DNA of 41,221 bases from Haplosporangium gracile. Its lineage: Eukaryota > Mortierellomycota > Mortierellomycetes > Mortierellales > Mortierellaceae. Positions 21,328 through 30,952 of this stretch are shown here, in pieces (the first letter of the stretch is position 1; each line of letters begins with the position of its first letter). The position numbers and the translations under genes were made by a program. The DNA lies in NCBI GenBank assembly GCA_015499985.1, contig JAAAUF010000235.1, positions 1 to 41,221 on the forward strand, read 5' to 3'. The notes beneath the pieces were generated by a model. That model was not told the origin of the DNA, did no database searches, and saw only the letters and a program-made list of their open reading frames with translations.

Positions 21328-23354
21328 TTACTCCCTAGCCTCAACATACTGGGAAGATTCAATGCCCTTGGGACTAGTATACGAGTCAGGGTCCACAAAC
21401 TGAGGGTTGGCAGGGGCAGGAGAACCCGTCTTAGTCGCCTGGGAAGAGTAAGATGGGCTCATGGCTGGGTCTTGGTATGGGCTTGATGGGACTGCCGAGT
21501 AAGGAGTGGCAGCAGCGGGCGGGGGAGGAGGAGAGTATGTGCCTGCACGGGGCGCCTTGTAGGAGTTGAGGCCCTGATCGTATATATGCGTATTCTGGTC
21601 GTAGATGTTTGCATTTGGATCGTAGACGTTTAGTGCGGCTGCTGCGTTTTGGTCGTAGTACGCGCCCTGAGCGGCAGCGTGTTGCTGCTGATTGGGGTCA
21701 AAGAAAATGGGCTGTTGGACGATGGGGGCAGGGACGGTTTCGGGAACATAGGTGTAGACGTAGGGGCTCTGGTGGTCCCTGACCTTTCCGTTGCCGGCGC
21801 CATGTCCGTCGATATCCTTGCTAGCTGTCTTCTTGCGCCTATTACGAATGAACAAGAATGCGACCAGGGCAATTAGGACTAGACAACCGACGACTCCGCC
21901 AATGATTGCACCGATGGGGGTGCTGGATTTGCCACGAATGCTAGAGTTGTCGGAAGACCCAGGGATACCGACGAGGCCGAGGCCGGCCCATGCGTTGGTA
22001 GTGGTGTCGAAGGTGTTGAAGTATGCGGTCGTAGCGTTGACCATTGTGTATGTCACGATTAGCTTGTTCATCGCCACTAAGAAATAAAACAACAAAGAAA
22101 CGAAGAAAGAAATAGTAGGATGAGTACGATGCTTGGATGGTTCGATCTTCTGTGCTGTTGCAACGTCTTTTCACGTTGCACGAACAAGAAGGAGAGCAGG
22201 TAAACAAAGAAAAAAGTGTGCTTACCAGCGACCATGGAGGGGTTGAATGGAGGAGCACCGCCCGTTCGAGTAACACGTTGGAGGGTGGATGATTGAGTTG
22301 GGGTGATGGAATACAAGGCTGTGGAACCATCGGCGGCCTAGAGCGTTTATAAAAAGAGTGTCTGTGTGTGTGAGCGTATGATTTGTTTGTTTCACAACCC
22401 TATTGGTCTAAGACACTTTTCGCTGACTGATCACACTTCCCTCTTTTTTTTTTCTTCATAGGTAGCTTCTTTACCTTATCAAGGATGTATCCGGTCTCTT
22501 CCATAGTAACAGGAATGCTTTCGGCAGTCAAAGAGATACCGCTCATAACGACCGCCTTTGCCGCTGACTGGGTGATGACAGGGCTCGCGTTGTTGAACGC
22601 GCCCACGGTAGAGTAGATGTATCCCCCGCCCAGGGTGTCAAAGACAACGCTGTTTCCTTGCCAGGCTGTCGTCTGGGTCGAGCCGTAGGTGCCCACGGAG
22701 AGCAAGGGTGTGCTTGTAGGAATAATACCGATACCAGGGCTGTTGAGAGAATGGAATAGGGCACAAAAATGAGAAGTGTTAATACCACTGGAAAAGTGAA
22801 GGATGCAAATGTGCTTGTCGAACAACAATGCTGACAATTTTGTGAAAGAAAGGAGCTTACTCGATGCGGCTGTTGATTCCAGTAGTAGTAAAGTTAAGTC
22901 TCACACCAAACCAACTGGACTTTGTCACAGGATTAGTAACGTTCGTCTCAGCAACAAACCACGCAAAATCACCACTATCCCCAACCATCGCAAACTGTTT
23001 TGGGGACGTGAAAGCAGTTCCAACAAAAACCGAAGACTGCGTAAACTCTCCATTAGCATTCATAATCGATATGAACGACTTGAAGGCACCATACTGGACT
23101 AACATGATCGGACTGTTTGGGTGGACGTCGGCAGGGTAGGTGAAGCAGGCCTTGGGCGCGTTTGTAGCCCAAGCATTCACATCGGTTTGGGAACCGAGGG
23201 GTTTTATAGAGGGCGAGTTGACGTTGGCAAGACTGATATAGGAGGATTCTATTTTTCCAACACCTGTCGAGGAGACGCCGAGGAGGTAGATGGCATTGTT
23301 GTCATTGTCGGCGGCCAGGCATGGTTGCGGGTAGACTGGTACTGGGTAGCTCAT
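21328..23354 (-). CDS. Array copy 7: intact single-pass membrane protein, right-hand subfamily
   Basis: Exons 22861-23354, 22475-22739, 22226-22337, 21328-22076; 539 residues, phases all close. Start: MSYPVPVYPQPCLAAD. The second Cys is in PKACFTYP. Intron 1 of the left subfamily is absent: ectodomain blocks run straight through LVQYGAFKSF, TSPKQFAMVG and WFGVRLNF. It has its own extra intron inside the last exon (22077-22225, within the block MVA/VAMNKLIVTY). Further blocks: LLSVGTYG, SVVFDTLG, VTMEETGYILDK, LYSITPTQSSTLQRV, YFNTFDTTTNAWAG. The TM is at about 345-367, then IRNRRKK. The tail is rich in Ala and YDQN-type repeats, has a PPPPP run, and ends NPQFVDPDSY..YVEARE. Function unknown. 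Confidence 0.88.
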
Positions 23355-23627
23355 TTTATGGTCTGTGGGGTTTGGGCAATGTACTGTATGCGAAGAGGAT
23401 TAGAGAGATTTTTTTTTCAGGGTGGAAAACTAAAAGAGGAAAGGGTGGGTGGATGGAGGCGGCAGAGATGGGGCTGGTCTATTATGTTGACGGCGAGACA
23501 AAGAGTGGGAAAGGGAAATGATATGGTAATGAGGATGAGAATTGCGTGTATCTGAAGAGGAGGAATACAAGGACAGAGAGAAAAAAAAAAGAGAGAGGTG
23601 AAGCAGGGGATAGAGTCAAGCACTTAG

Positions 23628-23637
23628 GCTTTAAAAA
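23628..23637 (-). promoter_or_regulatory. TTTAAA box of array copy 7
   Basis: TTTTTAAAGC on the minus strand about 277 nt upstream of the copy 7 ATG, again followed by a C/T-rich leader. Confidence 0.45.
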
Positions 23638-24653
23638 AGAAAAAACTTAGCCACATCATGCAAGGCTGAGAAGAAGAAAAAAGAGTAAAGGGCAAGGAGA
23701 AAGGCGACGAAGGGCAACGACGTAATGGATGGATTGATGGATGCATGGCCACAAGCAGATCGACAGATAGAGGAAAAGAGCCAGAGATACGGCAGGGACT
23801 CCTATTTTGTTTTCTTACACCTCTTTGAGCGATAGAATTGAGTCCAGATGCACGAGCGTGGCTAAATTTATCGACATGACAGGACGGCACTGTCTCTTCG
23901 TTTGTCTTCTTTGGTTAGTCAGTCCAAACACCGCTGGAGCACTGAATAACGAGGAGGAAGGACAACAGAGACGATATGGTATGTGTATGGAGTGAAGCCA
24001 GACGAATGAAATGAAGCAACCAATTATTCGTTGGCGGGACGAAAAAAACAAACCGTGCCCATTTTGTCCATCCCTCTCTCTCTCGATGGGCCATCGGTGT
24101 GTGAAATTGTGCCTGACTTGCTCGGACAGCAGATGAGCGGATGAGTCGTACTACCGCCCAAAATGGTAAAAATGATCCGTGCGGGTCCAACCATCGCATT
24201 CTGTCACACCCCTGCCGTTTCCTCCGCGGGCTGTGTATTCTAGACCCACCTCTTTCGATGATTTTTTTTTTCGCTTACTTATACCTTCTCTCCAGCCCTC
24301 TGCCTGTCTTCCTTCCTTTTGGATTCCATCCCAAGCGCGCAGAAAAGTTAAAAGAAAAAAAAAAAGAGAATTTGGAGAAAGACATACATGCATAGTGAAA
24401 AGATTAGGGGGTATCTGTTATTGCTTATCAGGGAGGGAAGAGAAAGGGGGTGGTGGACAAGAAACTTATGAATTGACACTAGACTGGCACAGCTGGACAT
24501 CCGTTTTGGCCGAGGAGGTTTTTTGAATGAGGGTGTTGTTTCCAGAAAGAGGCATGACATTCCAAGGAGAGAAACAATGGTCTGCAAATCCGTAATACCG
24601 CGATGCGATGCGGGTTGGGGGGTGATGAGTATGTAGACAGGGCAGGAGGACGA
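23638..24653. other. Intergenic between copy 8 and copy 7
   Basis: No gene supported. The open frames at 24141-24526 fall in repetitive purine/pyrimidine-rich DNA and have no recognisable features. Confidence 0.5.
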
Positions 24654-26337
24654 TTATTTCCATCCAAGTGGTTCTTCTTCCTCCCTGCACTGCAGGTTAG
24701 AGGATACACTTGAGATATATTGGGGATTGTATGGTGGTTGGGGCGGAGACGTGTAATCCTTTCTTGGAGAAGGCGCAGGATTAGGAACACGAGGCGCAGA
24801 GTGTGGATGGACATTGAGTGGTGTAAGATGTGTCGAAGGATAATGCGTTGGATATGCTGCATGTTGCTGTTGTTGCTGTGATGATGCTGTTCCTGCTTCT
24901 TCCTGTATGGTGAGGGTCGAATGTTTCTGTTGCCGTGGATCCATTTCCAACTTTTGTGTAGAAAACTGGTCCCCATCCGCATTGTTGTTGTCGTTGCTCT
25001 CTTGTTCCTTCCGACGTCGACGACGATTCCGGGCAGTCCAGAACACGGTCCATACTACTATCGCCAATGCAAAGATGCCGCCAACAACAGGCGCGACCGG
25101 GAACCCACTGTCATTATCATTCGCGTTAGGTACTGATGTTGCGCCGGTGATGCTGGATATCGGTTTTGAAGTGCCAGATCCGATCAGCCCTGGTCCACTC
25201 CATGTCCTGGAGAGGGCATCAAAGACGTTCAAGGTAGGCACGGAAGAGTTGTTCACGGAGTAGACGACAATCTTGTTGTCGAGGGAGGTAGCCGACTGGA
25301 CTGAGAGGAACGAGGGTGCCTTTCCTGTGATTGATATTGTGCTCAATTTGTTAGTGATGCTGGGAGTGATAGTGTAAGCGACGATGGAGCTGTCTGCTGC
25401 CTAGTTGATGTTCAGTTACCCTATAGTTGTTAGTTGGCGGCAAACAGTTATAAATTCGTAGTGACCGACTGAATACGTAAACAACTCTGTTACCTCGTCG
25501 AGGATGTAGGCTACGTTGCCCATGGTGACTGGGATGCTTTTGTTTGTAAGGGTGATGCCGTGCATGTCGAGCGCGATTGGCGCTGAGAGGGAGACGGCTC
25601 CAGTCAGCGTTTCTGCACTGCCCGTAGCAGGATACGCGGCTCCACTGGTTGCTGAATCAAAGATGATTGAATGTCCTTGTGTCGATGATTTTGCGCTGAT
25701 ATCGTATGTGCCCACAGCCATAAACGGAGTCTTTGTCGGTGCCTGTGTGATTTGCTCGCTGCCAGTTGCACAAAGGAAGTCGTAGTAACGAATTAATATG
25801 AAAGGTATGTGGAGAGGGAATAGTAATTATCCACAGTCATGGCTAGCTCACTTACTCGCTAATATAGGCTGACACATTAGTTGATAGGAAACGCATTCCT
25901 TTCCAGGGGGACTCTGCATTGGTAGTAGTAAACCCAGTAAACCACGCAAATGTCGAATATGCGCCCACCTGAGTCAACAGCTTTGTCGATTTGAGAGTAG
26001 AACCTGGGATCTGCAGCGGATAATCAAAGGCACCACTGCTGCGGAGGTTTGCAACGTCTGTCCTCATTCTACTGACCTGCACAAGAAGGACAGTGTCGTG
26101 TGGGGAAGTTATGGCCCCGTAGGAGAAACATGCCATCTTGGCCTGTACCTCCCATGTGTTGGTGACTTGCTCCTTGCCTACAGGAACTGCAACCGGGGAG
26201 TCGAATGTTGCTCCAAGGGCGACTGAGTACATCTGTAGATGTCCCCCCATAGCATTTGGAATCCCTATGAGGTAGACTGATGTGCTGGAAGCTGCGGCGA
26301 TACATGGATTGGATAGTACCGGAAGCGGGACGCTCAT
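24654..26337 (-). CDS. Array copy 8: intact single-pass membrane protein, most divergent copy
   Basis: Exons 25856-26337, 25494-25758, 24654-25400; 497 residues. The start MSVPLPVLSNPCIAA lines up with the family. The second Cys is in AKMACFSYG. Blocks: VLLVQVS, FMAVGTYD, SIIFDSATSG, VTMGNVAYILDE, IVAYTITPS, LNVFDALSRTWSGPGL. The TM is at about 352-371 (PVAPVVGGIF..), then RNRRRRRK. It has only two introns, at the two positions shared by all copies; it lacks both intron 1 and the copy 7-specific intron. The tail differs (QQQQQ, His/Pro-rich) but still has NPQYIS near the C-terminus. It borders the array on the right, next to a 10-N assembly gap. Function unknown. Confidence 0.87.
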
Positions 26338-27822
26338 GTTATTTCTTTGTTGTTAGGTGGCTGCAAGAGTTTCTTTTTTTTNNNNNNNNNNGAAAACGAA
26401 ACAAAAAACAGGGGTGAATGAAGAACAACAAAAAACAAAAGGGGGGAGAGCAGTTGGTTGTGTCCAGCTAGAACGCTGCATGGAGCAGACAGACGCAAGG
26501 AGAGTAATGATCTGCTCCTTGTCGATGTGGAATGAACAAAGGTAAGGAAGGGAAGGGATGGCGGAGAGTGGTAGATGGTGTATGGTTGAATGTGCGGTAT
26601 GTGTGAGTGTGTGGATGACGGGGAAGATGATGAGCAGGTGAAGAGACAGAGGGAGAGAAGTCGACTCTGTCTCCAGTGGCATCTTTTTTCTGTATGCATA
26701 TTTCATCTGCACTGACCGTCCCTGAATTTATCGTTTTCATGGCCGCTGATTTTGCAGTTATAAGTAGACAGCATAGCTCAATTGACAAGGACTTTTGGGG
26801 TGCCAGGCGGTTAAAACTGTTCAAGCAGGCAGCTATGGAAGGCCAGCTCAACCTCTTCAATAGCTGCGTTCACTTCCTTTTATTCTGCTCTGTAGTAGAC
26901 AGTAACATAACAGCAGGGAAAAGGGTCGAAGAATGGAGAGTTCTTGGAGAGGAGAATCAACTGAGTAGGCAATTGTGAAATTAAGGAACAGAAGAAAAAT
27001 ATTGCTTACATGTTATGTACATTGACAGCTATACGAAGCGAGGCTAAGAAGCAATTTGTGTTAGGTGTGAAGAAAGAAAACATCATGAATTGTGACAGTA
27101 TGGTGCAAGAGGAATTCTTGCGCCAGTTTCTTTTATTGCAGTGATTTGAAGGGGAAGTGAGTTACCTGGGTTTTGAAGCAAAGTTGTTTTTTTGGTTGAT
27201 CCATGAAAAGTTTTGAGTTGCTTGTTTCGATGATTGACAAGTCATAAGTCATGGAATGGAAAAAAATGTGTAAGCGGACCTTCTCTTCGCCCACCCACAG
27301 CAGACAAAAAAAGAGATGTGTTCGTCTCTTTAACTGACCTATGTTTATACGGTATTTTTCATTTGTCTCGTGATGGACTGATAGGGACCAGTCCAGCGCT
27401 TTGGTCCCTTCTTCCTCCCTCCAAGAGATGAATAGATTGATTGGGATGATCATTCGAGGCTAATTTTTTTGTTTGTTTGCGCATACGTCGCAAGCTATAG
27501 GAACTCAGAGGGCGGGAAACAGTGAAATCCATTCTACACGTGACTGATTCACCTTTTCTCGCATTTTTTTTTTTTTTTTCCCATTCACAAAGTGAGTGTG
27601 TTAGTTAGCTGATGGTCCCTTCACCCATCCTCTCTCCTCCCTTCAACACAGCATACCAACCGGCCAACTCCTTCCTCCTTCCTCCACTCCTTCTCCTCAC
27701 TCTCCCTACTCACTCTCCTTACTCTTTTTCTGTTCATCCCTTTTATTACTCCCCCTCCTTCTTCAACTTCTTGTGATCAGCTCATACTCATCTCACACTC
27801 ACACTCTCACCCGTCCGTCGCA
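26338..27822. other. Intergenic between the array and the conserved gene block
   Basis: Contains the leader and promoter of copy 8 (minus; TATA-like CTTATAAC near 26760) and the promoter of the acyltransferase gene (plus). The latter ends in a strongly C/T-rich leader at 27610-27780. No gene supported in 26400-27500. Confidence 0.5.
26382..26391. other. Assembly gap (10 N)
   Basis: Ten undetermined bases within a T-run just upstream of copy 8. The true length is unknown, so distances across this point are provisional. Confidence 0.99.
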
Positions 27823-30590
27823 ATGCCGACCGCCGACCCTGGCCAGGTCCCCGCCCTGGACAAGGACATCAACCTTCTGCAGCAGCAACAACAATCCTCC
27901 AGCCTGGCTACTGCACCTGTCCCTATTGATCAACCAACGCGCTCTGAACAGGAGGCACAGGAAACCTTCACTAACACCACCCTAGACTCTCAAAGTGCCC
28001 TTGGTAACCAAGGATCACAAGGGGGACAGGTTACCTCTCCACTGGCCATCAATGATGACAACATGAACTCTATCACCACTGTCTCAACTGCTTCTCGGCC
28101 TATCAACGGTAGCCATGACCACATCCAGTCCGTTACCCCTACGCTCACATCATCTACACCCACCCACTCTCTCCACTCTGTCCTCAGCGACCGCGCAGTA
28201 CTCGAACCAGAGTCTGAACCCTACCCTTCTTTCCAGTCCTTCTTCTCCCTTCCTTCATCATTCGCCGAACGAGGCATGAGCTTTGAGCAAATGCTGATGG
28301 CTAATTCTGCTGTCGCCTCAGCCACGATCGGTAACCATCCTGGAGCCTTTGAGGATTCACCAACACCAGAACCTATATACCACGCCGCACGCACTTCAAC
28401 GGGAACTGGTAATAACAGCAACAGCGAGAGCAAGTTTCAAGAACCCACCAACCATCCACTTGCTTCAGACACCAGCAAGAGAAGCGAGATTATTGTGGTC
28501 GATGGCAATAACGATCCGATATCTTCATCGACACCAGCACATGCCGGTTCTCCCAACAGCGATCCTTCCTCCATCAACACTATCCTCTCCGTGGCGGGAT
28601 ATATACCAGGCACAAGTCGCGAAGAGATGGAGGAAGAATGCCTAGATTATCGGCTCAAGGGGCGAAGTCGTGTGTCCAGGGGATACTCAGCCGACTTTAG
28701 TACCAGCCAGTGGTCAGCCACTGCAGGTGGAAATCACGCTTCAACCTCACAAGACCATCCTAGAACCGAAGGTCATCACACAGAGAGCGGTCAGCAGTCG
28801 CCTTCACGACTTAGCTCCCAGTCTATCCGAACATCACCCATCGTGCGGACAAAGGCTACACAGGCAGCCGAGATGCTCCCGCTCTCAGAGTTTCTTGCAG
28901 AGGATCCCAAAGATGCTTCACCATTGAACAGTAGCCCTGGAAGTCGTTACCTTACAGGGCCTCATCCAGGATATTTACAGTACAGTCCACCGTCAACGTC
29001 CCCGCCGCCTACATTGTCAATCTCAACTCAAACAGGACGGATTCCCATCACGAGCGCATCAGGACAGTTTTCGGGATTTCAGCAATATACCCCACCTCAT
29101 AAGGACAGCAGACTCGATGAACACTCGCGGATATCCAGTGTCGAGTGTCCGGTGCCCATTGGCTCAATCCACTATAATGAAACCCAACTTCCGAATGCCG
29201 ACAGCGGCGTCCTTGGAACAGAAAATGATCATGGCGAGGACGACTTTTTGCATCAAGGCAAACCTGTTAGGAATTACAAAGTGTTTCCGGGGCGAAATCT
29301 CTTTTTCTGCGGAGGACGGATCATGACCAGTCGCGACTTTCCGGCGTTCTTCGTTGCGATTTTGTTGTTGGTAATTCCAACAGGGCTGTTTCATGGATTT
29401 ACGTAAGTGAGCAGGAAATAAGAAAAAAAAAGTTGGGCTTGTAGCTGACGACTTTCCCTGGAGATTTACGCTCGGCTCACAATACTCATTACCCTATCCG
29501 TCTTGACTTGAATCGGTAATAGGTCTCCGTTCTTATGGCACAGAGTGAGTCCCGCTGCGCCCATTGTTCAGGCGTACCTCTTTATCGTGGCGTTCTCCTC
29601 AATGCTCAAGACATCATGGACCGACCCAGGAGTTATTCCTCGAGGAATCGATGGCGACCCACCACTGGACCCACCTAGGGAACTGGACGTTACTTCGGCC
29701 TCGTTCTATCCTCCTCAGAGTCTGCCACGCCTGAAAGAGGTACAGGTTGGAATGTATACTGTCCGTCTCAAGTACTGCGAGACTTGCAGAATCTATCGTC
29801 CACCTCGTTGCAGTCATTGCCGTCAATGTGACAACTGTGTTGGTAGGTTCTGAGATGGCATTTATTATTTTGCATGGTAATGACATAAATTCGTATAGAA
29901 AACCTGGCACTGACATTCGTAAAATTCTTGTTGGCAATAGAGGACGAGGACCACCACTGCATATGGCTCAACAACTGCATCGGAAGAAGAAACTACCGTT
30001 ACTTCCTGATCTTTGTATCAACGGCATCCATATACGCCATGTACACAGCGGCTCTCTGCTTGACCCATTTGCTGTTATTGTACCGGGATCGGAAGAATGA
30101 CACTTCAGAAGTGCCCTCCTTCCAAAACGATGTTTTGGCCAAGGCTCCTGTATCAGCACTTGTCATGGTCTTTGCGTTCATCATGGGACTTGCAGTAGGC
30201 GCCCTAGCGGCCTACCACTTTTGGTTGGCAACTGTGAACCGCACAACTCATGAGCAGGTAAGCGCTGTCTTTTGTAGTCCTTCACTTCGCTGGGTAGTAA
30301 ATGAATGGTCATCGAAGCTGAATCTAACAAATTCATATTGCCATATTTTGCATGGTATAGTGGAGCGCCTCTATGATGAGACCCCATGTTGTGGATAACC
30401 CATTCGACCGTGGTAGCATCTTTGGAAATTGTGCGGCAGTTCTTTGTAAGCCACCCACACGAAGGTAATTACAGTTTGCATGTGGCTGTTCGTTTCTGAT
30501 CCCTGTGCATTAATTATTATGAAGTGGTTGCTTATCCGATTATTTAATATTCATAGCTACATCCGACGACGTGACTACACCATTGCTTGA
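27823..30590 (+). CDS. ERF2: DHHC palmitoyltransferase, ERF2-like
   Basis: Protein S-acyltransferase of ER/Golgi membranes; yeast Erf2 with Erf4 palmitoylates Ras. Exons 27823-29402, 29523-29842, 29941-30257, 30361-30464, 30557-30590 give 784 residues. Residues 1-480 are Ser/Pro/Gln-rich and probably disordered. Then follow TM1 (about 503-525), TM2, the DPG motif (TDPGVIP), the Cys-rich domain at about 610-660 (KYCETCRIYRPPRCSHC, CDNCV) and DHHC at about 637-640 in DEDHHCIWLNNC. An intron falls between CDNCV and EDED. Then come TM3 and TM4, the TTxE motif (NRTTHEQ) and NPFDRGSIFGNC near the end. Yeast Erf2 is about 360 residues, so the long N-terminus is unusual. The exact symbol is by best resemblance; the family is certain. 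Confidence 0.88.
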
Positions 30591-30915
30591 AACACAAATC
30601 AACAAACACTTACTCCTACTCTAATCTTGATATCTTAATCACACTCTTTGTATTTTTAATAAAAAAAAAAAAGCAACCATGGTTGTTTGAGCGTGAACTT
30701 CCTGTGTGCCTGAAAAAAGCGTCGCCACCAAAAAAAAAAAAAAATTCCATTTTTGCTGGGGTAGTCTTACAGTCACATTTTTGGGCTGGCCGCAGGATGT
30801 TCCACGTTTTGGTGTGATGAAGGAGGGGGTGTGGACTTCACATCCTTCTCTTTATTTCATCCTTCGCATCAACCCATTCGACACACTCACAGCTTTATTC
30901 GAGAATACTGCGGCG

Positions 30916-30944
30916 CAAGGACAAGGACAAGGACAAGGACAAGG
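30916..30944. repeat. Hexanucleotide repeat (ACAAGG) in DSC3 leader
   Basis: Four perfect ACAAGG units plus a partial one end about 8 nt before the DSC3 ATG. In the ATG frame they would read Lys-Asp repeats, but no upstream ATG in that frame is evident. Confidence 0.85.
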
Positions 30945-30952
30945 GAACTCAA

